The translations under genes and the position numbers were made by a program. This document shows, piece after piece, positions 23,833 through 33,900 of a stretch of 35,227 nucleotides of DNA. The notes beneath the pieces were generated by a model. That model searched no databases, had not been told where the DNA came from, and saw only the letters and a list, made by a program, of their open reading frames with translations. Numbering within the stretch: position 1 is the first letter of the stretch; the number at the start of each line of letters is the position of its first letter. Source of the stretch: a virus. The DNA is taken from positions 1-35,227 of the IMG/VR virus record IMGVR_UViG_3300001450_000119. One strand, written 5' to 3'.

Positions 23833-26800
23833 TGGCAAACGGAGACCCAAAAGAATTTAGAAAAACTATAGACGCTGAAGCTAAAAGAGCTGGACTCAAT
23901 GATGAGCAAATAAAACTTTTATATATACTTAATGGTATTGAAAGTAAAAGTGGTACAGCTTCAGAAAAAAGTTATAAAAATACTACCGCAGCTCGAATAA
24001 GAAAAGTTTTCGGCTCAGGTTCAAGAATAGCTAAACTATCAGATGAAGAAATAAACGAACTAAAAAAAGATGATGAAGCATTTTTTAATTTTGTATATAA
24101 AGGAAGGATAGGAAATACAGATGAAGGAGATGGATATAAGTATAGAGGAAGAGGAGGAGTGCAATTAACAGGAAGGTCGAACTACGAGAATATTACAAAA
24201 ATATTAAATAAAAATGGTATAGATATTGATTTAGTAGCTAATCCAGAATTAGCTGCAGACCCAAGATACTCAGCGTCTATTTTAATTGCTTTTTCTGAAC
24301 ATAGAGGTATGTTTGACCCTAATCATAAAAGATATATAAGTCCAGAGGATATTGAAGCTATTAAAAATGGAGATATAGAGGCAATAGATAAATTACATGA
24401 AATAACAAATCCAGGAGCTCCAAACGAGCGTCTTCAAAAACAAGCGGCAATAGTATATGAAAACACTGATGGAGAATATGATATTTCAGATGGTTCTGAA
24501 GGTAATGAAATATTAACGAACTTAGGAAGAACAGACACCAAAACAGCACCTCCACTTCAATATAAAGTCCAAATTGGTGTATGGAAAGGTCATACTGTTC
24601 CAGCAGAAAAACAAAAACTAATTAATAGCTTAAGAGAAGATGAAGGATATACAGTAATAAAAGAACATCTTAGAGGAAAATTATATAAATATAGTGTTTA
24701 TAAGACAGACGATGGGATACTTACAGGAAAACAATCAGCAGACAAACTTACAGAAGAACTTGTAGGTTTAGGATTCCCAAATTCTTTCGTTTACGCTGAA
24801 AAAGACGGAGTAAGAATAGAAATGGAAGAAGCTAAAAAAATAGAAAAAGAAAAAGAAAAGAGCCCTTACAATATGCCTCCTACAGAAACTAATCCTACAC
24901 CAGAAATGTTAGAAGCTTCTCCTAAATATAGTTCTGCTGAAGAAATAAAAAAGGATTATGATAATGGAGTTATTAAAAGTGGAGATATTGTAAATCTTGA
25001 TGGATATCATTATCAAATAGAGGAAAGTGATGGAACAGGATTAATAACACCCTATAGAGAAAGTGACAATACATTTAATGGAGGAGAAGGAGGAACTCTA
25101 TCGATTGATGATTATATAGATAGAATAAAAGAAGATGAAAAATTACAAAAAGAAGTTAGAGAAGAAGAAAATAGAAAGAAAAAAGAAAAAGAAAGAAAAG
25201 AAGAACTTTCTGGAGGTGATATTTATGGAGTTGTAACAGACACAGAAACAGGAGCTATAATACCAAATGCTAAAGTAACTATAACAGACCAAGATGGAAA
25301 CACGCAAGTAGTTATAGCAGACGAGAATGGTTCTTATACTGTAGAAAAAGTAGACACTAATAAAAATTATACTATTTCCATAAAAAATGATGCAGGTGAA
25401 GAATTGTATAAAACCGAGGTAAATAGTGAAGATTTTGTAGATGGTAATGTTATTAGAGATTTAAATGTAGAAGACGTAGTGGAAGAGGAAGTAGAAGATG
25501 TGGTAGAATTAAAAACATCTACTTTATCAACAGAAGAACAAGATATTTTAGATAATTATAGTATAGACGGAACTGTAGGAGAAGGTAAGGCAGAAATAAA
25601 AGATTCTACTGGAAAAACTATAGCTTATTTAGAAGGAAATAAATTAATTGGTAAAAAAACTATACCAATTATAGGAGAACAAACTTTTGAAATAGGAGAA
25701 TATGTAGATAATGGAGATGGCACATATACATTTAAAGAAGGTAAAGACTATAATACAGTTATGTCGGCAGCTTCTTCAGAAGAGAAAAAAGTCATAGAAA
25801 CATTTAGAAAAGCTGCTGAAGATAATCCACAATTCGCTCAAGATATTATAAATACAACAGAAGGAAATGATACTAATATGTCTGGAGATGATTTAAAAAC
25901 ATCTGCTACTACATTTACACCTTCATCAGAAGAAGAAGAGGTAGTAGTAGAAGAAATAATAGAAGAGAAACCAACAACCACAGAAGTAGAGGTTTATAAT
26001 CCTAATACAGAAAAAACAGAAACTATAACAGTGCCAATTGATGATAATGGAGCTGTAACAGAATATCCAGAAAATGTAGAGTATGATGAAGATAATGATA
26101 GATACGTTTATAAATCAACGGAGATAGATTATGAAAACATAGAGTATCAAGATGTTCACTATCTTGATGATGAATCAACTGTAAAAGCAAAAATATTAAA
26201 CAATAATCCTGAGCATGCAAACGACCCAGATAAATTAGAAGAACTATATAAAGAGGAGTTAGAAAGCCAAGAATGGACAAGAGAAGAAATAGAAGAACTA
26301 ACAGAGAGACAACAATATATAGACCAGATATTCGCTGAAAATCCAGAACTAGCTGAAAAATATAAAGATATTCCTATAGAAGATTATCAGATAACAGATG
26401 GATTTTACGAAGAAATATATGACCGTATGTATGAGTTAGAGGAGGAAGATTTTGAAGTACAAAGGCGAGCAAATAAAGTAGAGACAGGAGTATTTGAAAC
26501 AAATCAAGAAAGAGAAGATAGAGAACGTGATTCAATTAGGGTTAATGAATTAAACGAAAGAAAGAATAATAATACAATCACATCAGAAGAACAAACTGAA
26601 CTTTCTGAAATAATAAGCAATTATGGAGGATGGGACCCCAATGAATTATACGAAGAAAATAAAACTAACCAATCAGAAAGAGACGCTAATATAGAAGCTG
26701 GTAAAGGAGATTTTACAAACAGTGAGATACAAGACCAAGAATATGAAGAAGAAGAGTTAGATTATGAAAGAGAAGATAATTTTAAAATAACTGGAATAAA

Positions 26801-28826
26801 AGAAACTAACTCAGAAAAATCTGATAGAATTGAAAGTGAAAAAATTGCTAATGAAGAAAAAGGTTTAGGTAGAATTACAGACGTTCAAGCAGAAGACCAA
26901 AATGTTATATGGAGTACTCCTGATTCAGAAAAGAAATTAAGAAATGATTTAAAAGATTCACTTAATACTCAAGAAAGTCAAATAAGAGCTGCTGCTGGAG
27001 ATGATGAAAAGATAGCGGAACTAGAAGAGCAAGCAGAAACAACAAGATTAGCTTTAGAATATTTAGAATTAAAAAACAAGCATGGTAGAAAAGATGATGT
27101 ATTTGATATAAAAACATTTAAAGAGGCTCTAGAAAATAATGATACACAGCAACTTAGTATGTTTTATAATGACCAGAGAACAGAAGCTATAGGTAAATTA
27201 GAAAAAGATAGACAAAGTATTGAAGACGGAACCTTTGAAGGTAGTGAAGAAGAAAGAGATAAAATATTAACCACACTTGAAACATTAAAAGAGTCTAAGC
27301 AAAAAAGTGAGTTACCAACTGAATACACTGATAGATTTGGAGAGATAAAAGGTACTGAAAGATTAAAATGGGACAAAAAAGGAAAAGCTTATGTAGGACA
27401 CGGAGACATAACAGGAGACTCAAGAACATCTAGAGAACTAGTATATCTTACTAATATTGACGCTGATGATAAGCAAATAAGCCAACTAAACGCTTTATTA
27501 AAAGACAGGGAATATATAGAGGAAGGAAATAAGAATAATTTAGCAGTTATAGCAAACGCACAAAACGACCTAGCAAATTCTGGTATTACTACAGTAGAAC
27601 CTGTAGGAGGACTTTCAGGTTCAGGATTTGCGAGGGTAATTGATTGGAATACTGGAACATCCTATTATGTGGACAGTGATTGGTTATATGCAGATGTGGG
27701 TACACGAGCAATAAATTTAGAAAAGAAAGAAAAAAAAGGTTCAATTACATTAGAGGAAGCTGAAGAACTAAAAGGGTTAAGACAAAATGCACCTTATCTA
27801 CGTATACAAGGACAAGTAAACAAAACAGCAGGACTATTAAGCAATGTCAAAAGTGGAACTCACGGACATCCAAAAGGAGTTCATTCTCGTTATAATAGTA
27901 TAAAAGAAGTAGATGAATTTATACTTAGCAGAAAAAAACAAATATTTAAAACAGGAGCTAATCCTGATGTTAATTTATCTGCAGAACAAATTGCTTTATT
28001 TGATGAAATAAACGACCCTGATTTTGATAATTCTTTGTTAGAACAAAAATTAAACGAAATAGTATCTTATAGTCCAGAAGCATTTGAATATGATTTAACA
28101 AAAGAACCTGAAACAACAAATGAAGAAACTAGAAGTCAGGGTCCTACAGGACAAGATATATTACAAGGAACAATTGATGTTGCTACAGGAATTATGGATT
28201 CATTTGGAGGTCCAGATGCTTTAATTAACGCTGTAATGGGAAAGAAAGCTTTAGCAGCAGCTATGAAAGATGTTACTCCTATGCAACAAGCTAAATTAAG
28301 TCCTATGTTTCACGAACATTTAAGAGAAACAAAAGAGTTATCTAAAAGAGGATATCATCCATCAGAAGAACTTAAAATAAGAAGAGGAATAGACACAGCT
28401 TACCAACAAGGATTAGAAAATACTGTAAGAGGAACAGCTGGAGATAGAGCTAAGTTTTTAGCTGCTTCAGGAATATTTGACGCAAAAAGAAGTTTAGCTT
28501 TATTAGAAGTATCTGCTCAAGACGCTGCTCTACAAAGGGAGAATAAAAAAGCATACACTGAATTATTAACTTATAAAGAAAACTTTGACGCTGCGCAACA
28601 GGAAGCTAAAAGAACAGAAAATCTACAAATGCAATTAGCAAACAAAAAAGCTGCTTCTGAGTTTGCTGGGCTTACGTTCGCAAACGCTTTATCAGGAATG
28701 GGTGGTAATTCTTCTCTTATAGACCAATTAAAAGGAATGATGATGAATAATTATACAAAAAATAATGGATTCAAATTAACCAGTGAATACGAAGAGAATC
28801 CACCAACAAACGAAACCGAAGAATAA
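23832..28826 (+). CDS. Giant cargo-like protein with GH19 lysozyme and SPOR-like domain
   Basis: A 1664-residue multidomain protein. Residues about 8-215 match GH19-type lysozyme/chitinase: candidate acids E37 (NGIES) and E45 (SEKSY), the diagnostic YRGRGGVQLTGRSNY (104-118), and the helix ANPELAADPRYSASILIAF. Residues about 242-325 read as a SPOR-like peptidoglycan-binding repeat (YKVQIGVWKG ... KYSVYKTDDG ... GFPNSFVYAEKDG). Residues about 462-545 resemble a carboxypeptidase regulatory-like beta domain (GVVTDTETGAIIPNAKVTI ... DENGSYTVEKV). A long Glu/Lys-rich helical middle follows, and the C-terminal ~180 residues are an Ala-rich helical core (TAYQQGLENTVRGTAGDRA). The wall enzyme is thus fused to what looks like an internal virion protein that would act during genome entry. 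It overlaps both neighbours by one base. Confidence 0.75.
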   Translation: MANGDPKEFRKTIDAEAKRAGLNDEQIKLLYILNGIESKSGTASEKSYKNTTAARIRKVFGSGSRIAKLSDEEINELKKDDEAFFNFVYKGRIGNTDEGDGYKYRGRGGVQLTGRSNYENITKILNKNGIDIDLVANPELAADPRYSASILIAFSEHRGMFDPNHKRYISPEDIEAIKNGDIEAIDKLHEITNPGAPNERLQKQAAIVYENTDGEYDISDGSEGNEILTNLGRTDTKTAPPLQYKVQIGVWKGHTVPAEKQKLINSLREDEGYTVIKEHLRGKLYKYSVYKTDDGILTGKQSADKLTEELVGLGFPNSFVYAEKDGVRIEMEEAKKIEKEKEKSPYNMPPTETNPTPEMLEASPKYSSAEEIKKDYDNGVIKSGDIVNLDGYHYQIEESDGTGLITPYRESDNTFNGGEGGTLSIDDYIDRIKEDEKLQKEVREEENRKKKEKERKEELSGGDIYGVVTDTETGAIIPNAKVTITDQDGNTQVVIADENGSYTVEKVDTNKNYTISIKNDAGEELYKTEVNSEDFVDGNVIRDLNVEDVVEEEVEDVVELKTSTLSTEEQDILDNYSIDGTVGEGKAEIKDSTGKTIAYLEGNKLIGKKTIPIIGEQTFEIGEYVDNGDGTYTFKEGKDYNTVMSAASSEEKKVIETFRKAAEDNPQFAQDIINTTEGNDTNMSGDDLKTSATTFTPSSEEEEVVVEEIIEEKPTTTEVEVYNPNTEKTETITVPIDDNGAVTEYPENVEYDEDNDRYVYKSTEIDYENIEYQDVHYLDDESTVKAKILNNNPEHANDPDKLEELYKEELESQEWTREEIEELTERQQYIDQIFAENPELAEKYKDIPIEDYQITDGFYEEIYDRMYELEEEDFEVQRRANKVETGVFETNQEREDRERDSIRVNELNERKNNNTITSEEQTELSEIISNYGGWDPNELYEENKTNQSERDANIEAGKGDFTNSEIQDQEYEEEELDYEREDNFKITGIKETNSEKSDRIESEKIANEEKGLGRITDVQAEDQNVIWSTPDSEKKLRNDLKDSLNTQESQIRAAAGDDEKIAELEEQAETTRLALEYLELKNKHGRKDDVFDIKTFKEALENNDTQQLSMFYNDQRTEAIGKLEKDRQSIEDGTFEGSEEERDKILTTLETLKESKQKSELPTEYTDRFGEIKGTERLKWDKKGKAYVGHGDITGDSRTSRELVYLTNIDADDKQISQLNALLKDREYIEEGNKNNLAVIANAQNDLANSGITTVEPVGGLSGSGFARVIDWNTGTSYYVDSDWLYADVGTRAINLEKKEKKGSITLEEAEELKGLRQNAPYLRIQGQVNKTAGLLSNVKSGTHGHPKGVHSRYNSIKEVDEFILSRKKQIFKTGANPDVNLSAEQIALFDEINDPDFDNSLLEQKLNEIVSYSPEAFEYDLTKEPETTNEETRSQGPTGQDILQGTIDVATGIMDSFGGPDALINAVMGKKALAAAMKDVTPMQQAKLSPMFHEHLRETKELSKRGYHPSEELKIRRGIDTAYQQGLENTVRGTAGDRAKFLAASGIFDAKRSLALLEVSAQDAALQRENKKAYTELLTYKENFDAAQQEAKRTENLQMQLANKKAASEFAGLTFANALSGMGGNSSLIDQLKGMMMNNYTKNNGFKLTSEYEENPPTNETEE

Positions 28827-30994
28827 TGGCAATAGACTATGGATTTTGGTCAACTTTAAGCACAGGATATCAGTCTTCTCAAGATAGAAAAAAGACAAGA
28901 GACGCTGAATCTATGAAAGAGATGCAATTGATGCAAATGATGCAAACGCAACAAGCTCAAAGAATAGACCAACAAAACAAAATACAATTAGAGTTAGATA
29001 ATGCTTCAGCATCAGCTACACAACTATTAAATAGTTCTTTTGGTAGACAAAAAGATGTTGATGATATGAAGACATGGCATGCAGAACATTCTGGATGGGG
29101 AGATATAAAAAATGTAATTCAACAATATAACGGAGATTATACACAAGCTAGACTGTATGGTAACTTAGATTATTATATAAATCAATATAAGATGAATATT
29201 AATAATCCAAATGCCGACCCTACAAAGGGAAATCCGATATTAAGAAGAGTTGCTGACAACAAAGCTAATTTAACAAATTTTATAGCGACCGCTCAAAATA
29301 CAGAAACATCAATGTTAATTATGCCTGGAGATAAAGATAGATACGATGCGTTTATAGCAGGGGAAACAGATGAATTTGATTATAGAGGAATGAGAGGAGA
29401 CTGGGATATAACTTCTATGATGGCAGACACAGATATGGGTAAAGAAATAGATGTAGATACTTTCTACGCTCATAATATGCATGCTATATTATCAGATATG
29501 GCTAAAGATACTGGAATGGATATGGGGACATTACAAAATAATCCAGAAGCTGTAAAAACTTGGATAAAAGATGCGTTGAATTGGACTGGAGAACCTGTAT
29601 ATGGACAAAAGAAAATTGAAACATCTTATGTTAATCAATTTCAAAGTAATATGGATGAAATACCTGCATTACTTTCTGAATATAAAGGCTCTACAGGAGC
29701 ATTTACATTATCAGATGTTTTTGAAATGGAAGAAAAACATGGAGGAAAATATAAAAGTGGATTTGCGTCTTTATTAGAAGGAAGAAGTAGTGAAGACGGA
29801 ACATCATATTCTGATGTATGGCAAATGTTAGGAGGATACGATAGTCAGCAAAATCCTCATAGTAAATTAGGAGGTACAAATATTATAGCTGGACATCAGT
29901 TAATGTCATCAGCCAGAATATTAACAGACCCAGCTTTACAAAATTCTGTTTTAAAATCTCATTATGGTGATTCATATTTTGCAGATGGCCAAACGGTTAA
30001 TGATATAGACGTAAAAGGATTATATACAGAAACTGGAACTATGGTAACAGATGATGATATATCTGGAACTTGGTGGGAAAGAGGAATAGAAGTTGGAGGT
30101 ACAACTGCAGTAGGGGGAGCTGCAGTAGGAGCAGTTACAGGTCCAGGAGCTTTAGTAGTAGGAGCTGTTAGTGGGGTTGTTGGATTTGCAGCGGGAGCTT
30201 TAGGATTCAATCCTTATGGAGAAGGCGAACAAATGGACCTAAAATATAATGGAACTTATTTAGGATTTAGAGTAAGAGGATTAGACAATCAAACAGGAGA
30301 GCCAACATCATTTTTAATAACTAGAGATACAGACAAAGCTGATATACAAAAGATAAAGTCACAATATGGAAATATGCCAGTTGAAATAGTTATGGTAAAC
30401 GAGCTTATTGATACAGATTATACTTCATCTGATGATATGTATTACGATGTAGTAGATATGAATAATATGTCATTTAGACAACAAATGGACGCAACAACAG
30501 ATAGTGAATCATTAAGTAAAGTATATAACGAATCATTATCTTATGAAACAAAACAAAAGAATGATGCTTTTTATCTAAAAAGAAAAACAATGTTAACTCA
30601 AGAGTTAGCTAATGTTTATACAGGAGGTAATACAGAAATATTACCACAAGTAGCTGATACATATAAATCAAGTATAGAAACAAGTCTTGTTGTTGGAGGA
30701 GTGAGTGCAGAACAAAGTAATCTTACATCTCCTATAATAATGAGTTGGTTATTAACAGAAGCAAATAAAGTTTCTGGTGGAGATATGGCTAAGACAAATC
30801 AAATTATGAAAGAAGCTACATCTGGATTAAGTTCTATGTTAAGTAAACCAGAGAACGCTCAACTACAAGAAGCAATGAAAAGTGGACCAAAAGGATTTAT
30901 GAATTGGTATAGTAAAAATACTGATAAAGAAACATTTAATAAATTTAAAAAAGTAAATAAATCTTGGTCACAATACTTTACTATAAATAAATAA
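28826..30994 (+). CDS. Cargo-like / ejected virion protein with a glycine-rich membrane segment
   Basis: A 722-residue protein. It has an N-terminal Met/Gln-rich coiled coil (about 25-60), a mixed alpha/beta middle, then one long Gly/Ala/Val segment at 423-461 (VGGTTAVGGAAVGAVTG and VVGAVSGVVGFAAGALGF) typical of a glycine-zipper membrane helix pair, and a helical C-terminus. No enzyme motif is visible. Its position between the GH19 protein and the giant zincin protein, and the membrane segment, fit a protein ejected with the DNA to form a channel across the inner membrane. It is coupled to the preceding gene by a one-base overlap and ends 1 nt before the next ATG. Confidence 0.65.
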   Translation: MAIDYGFWSTLSTGYQSSQDRKKTRDAESMKEMQLMQMMQTQQAQRIDQQNKIQLELDNASASATQLLNSSFGRQKDVDDMKTWHAEHSGWGDIKNVIQQYNGDYTQARLYGNLDYYINQYKMNINNPNADPTKGNPILRRVADNKANLTNFIATAQNTETSMLIMPGDKDRYDAFIAGETDEFDYRGMRGDWDITSMMADTDMGKEIDVDTFYAHNMHAILSDMAKDTGMDMGTLQNNPEAVKTWIKDALNWTGEPVYGQKKIETSYVNQFQSNMDEIPALLSEYKGSTGAFTLSDVFEMEEKHGGKYKSGFASLLEGRSSEDGTSYSDVWQMLGGYDSQQNPHSKLGGTNIIAGHQLMSSARILTDPALQNSVLKSHYGDSYFADGQTVNDIDVKGLYTETGTMVTDDDISGTWWERGIEVGGTTAVGGAAVGAVTGPGALVVGAVSGVVGFAAGALGFNPYGEGEQMDLKYNGTYLGFRVRGLDNQTGEPTSFLITRDTDKADIQKIKSQYGNMPVEIVMVNELIDTDYTSSDDMYYDVVDMNNMSFRQQMDATTDSESLSKVYNESLSYETKQKNDAFYLKRKTMLTQELANVYTGGNTEILPQVADTYKSSIETSLVVGGVSAEQSNLTSPIIMSWLLTEANKVSGGDMAKTNQIMKEATSGLSSMLSKPENAQLQEAMKSGPKGFMNWYSKNTDKETFNKFKKVNKSWSQYFTINK

Positions 30995-30995
30995 T

Positions 30996-33900
30996 ATGGC
31001 AGACAAAGTAGAAGGATACGATTTACCAACAATACTTAATGAAAATTTAATGGCTCCAGAAGACGCTGTTAAAGGATACGATAAATCTATGCCGACTTCT
31101 TCGGATATATTTAATAGTATGTTAGCTCCTACGCAACAAGAAGTAAGTCAAGAAAGAGATGTTGACGATTACTTCAAGAGTGCTGCTCAGAGGGAATCAA
31201 GAGAAAATTTAACACAAGGTTTAACAGAACCAATGAGAGGAGATGTTGAAACAGGAAGTTTATATATGACTGACCCTGACGCCGTTATGGGAGATGCTAC
31301 TTCAGATTTCGGTAGAGCTATAAGAGCGGGTTGGGGAGATTTAGTTTACGGCACAGGAGATACGATAGATTTTGTTTCAGCTTTAGTTAATCCAAATGAC
31401 CCAGACCCAAATACCGCTGTAGGAGATTGGTTAAAGAAGAAAGGAGAAGAGTTTCAAAACGAAAATCTTTTAATTATATCAGAAGACTTACAAGACGTAA
31501 CATGGGCAGATATGTTTAAAGCTGAAATGTGGACCCATAAAGTAGCTAGACTTATACCATACGCAGCTTCCTTTATGATACCATATGGAGGAGGAGCTTT
31601 CGCTGCAGGTAGATTTGCTAGTTGGGCTGTAAAGGGGTTAAAAGTAAGTAAAATGGGAAGAATGGTAAGTACAACACACAAAGGTTCTAAAGTATCTAAA
31701 TTATTATATGGAACAAATGTAGTTGGAGGTTCTGGTATAACCAAACATCTTGCTATAGACGCTGGTAAACAAGGAGTAATCCTAACAAAAGGAGCTGAAA
31801 CTGTTTCAAAAGCTATAGGTGGTGGTCTTGCAGCTAATACATTTGAAGGATTTTATTTAGGAGGGGAAACTTACAATCAAGCTATTAAAGATGGGTTAAC
31901 TAAAGAACAAGCAGCAAGTGCTGCGAGTGGAGTTGTTTGGGACAACTCTAAATGGGCGGCTGTGGATATAGTTCAATATGGGTTACTATTCGGAGGATTA
32001 GGTAAGACTATGAATATAAATAGAGTAGCTAGACTAACTCCACAACCAATGGCTTTTAGTGCTAGTGTCGGAGGAGTTATAAAACCTTTAATACAAAGAG
32101 GTCTTATAAATTTACCTACAGCTGGTGTTTATGCGGGAATAGAAGGATTTACTGAAGGAGTACAAGAAACATATCAAGAATGGATTAAATATGCTAATCT
32201 ACAAGAAGAAAAAGGGTTGGGATATGACTCTTATTCAAATTATCTAACTGAAGCAGACGGAACATTTACCGCAGAAGCAAGAGATATATTTTGGACATCT
32301 GTAGGATTAGGAGGAGCTATGGGTGGTACCAGAGGAGTAGTAGACGGAATCGCTGAAAGACAAAAAATGTTAGATGAAAAAATAGAGAAAACTGAACAAC
32401 TAAGATTATTATCTGAAGATGGAAGTTATTCAGAAGAATCATTGAGAGACTTTCAAAACCTATCTGACGAATTAGTTGCAGACCATATATGGAACTATAA
32501 TGGAGACGGAAGTAATATGAAATCAGTTATAGAGCAACAAGTTAAAGATGGTAAATTAACGGAAGAAGGAATGGAGGGCGTATTTCAAACTATAGATAGA
32601 ATGGTTGAAAACTATGAGAAACATTCTGTAAATACAACATTAACTGAATCAGGAGCTAAACAAGTTTTTTATAGAGAAAATAGATTAACTAGAAATACCT
32701 CACAACAAGAACAAGTAAAAGGAATATTTGAAGAAAAAAGAAAAAAGGTTAAAGAAAATGTTTCTAAAGAAAAACAACAAAGTAAACTGAACGACCTTAA
32801 CATGGAAGAAAAGGCTACTTTAGAAGAATTAGAAAAAGAAGAAAATCAATTAAGAAACGAAATAGAAAACTTTTATTTACAAAAGGAAGAGGTAATGACC
32901 AAAAAAGGTGAGGTAGATAAAAGGTATAAATCTAGACTTACTTCCGATGAAATGGAAAAATACACACAGAAGGGAGAAAAAAGAATGAACGCTAAGGAAG
33001 CTAAAGAAGCTGGCATGTCTATAGAAGAATATAGAGAGTATAAGAAAAAAGAAGAAGGAAAAGGATTTTTAAGTAAAGCTTTTGATGCTATTAAAGGAGG
33101 AGTTAAAAAAGGAGCAGAACTAGGTAAAAAAGGAGTGCAAGCGGTTTCATCAGCAGCTAAAAAAGGAGTAGAATCTGTTCAAGAATTAAGAGGAAAAGAT
33201 ATTATTGAAAGTGCAAAAAAATTAACAAAAAAGAATGTTGTTGAAGCTGTTGATAGAACAGAAAGAATATTAAAGAAATCAAAAACTGCACAACAAATAA
33301 GAAAAGCTTTTACTGAGTTTAAAAAGAAAATGAAAGGGATGTCTGGTGTAAGTGTTGAAACCTATAAAAAAGCAGAAGAATATTTAAAAGGAAAGCAAGA
33401 CGGAACAATTACAGAGTCATACACGGAGTGGGCAAACAAACAGGGAGAAAGTAAAAAAAAAGCGGTAACTGAAAAAAAACAAGTAAAATTACCTGAAGAA
33501 CCTAAATCCGAAGAGGTTCGTAAGAAAATTCCTATAAAAGAAAAGGTTAAAAAATTAGCTGAAGCTATAGTTAAAAAAGGCGGAGAGCTTATAGTAAAAG
33601 CTACATCTATTGTTCCTACTAGTGGTGGTAATAGTTATATGATTACAGACAGTAAGGGAAGTACAATTAAATTTTATAATCAAAAAGGTAAGGTAGGAAA
33701 TCAAACTATAGATAATTTCTTAGCTAAATATATAAATCAAGATAGTGTAGATGTAAAAATAAAATTAATATTACCACAAGAAGGACAAGAGAATGTTGTA
33801 AATATAGATGGTCAATTATTTTTTCAATTTAACAACAACCTTTATCAATATAAAATGGTTGCTGAGGTTGATGGTAATGTAATAGGAACTATAGAATATA

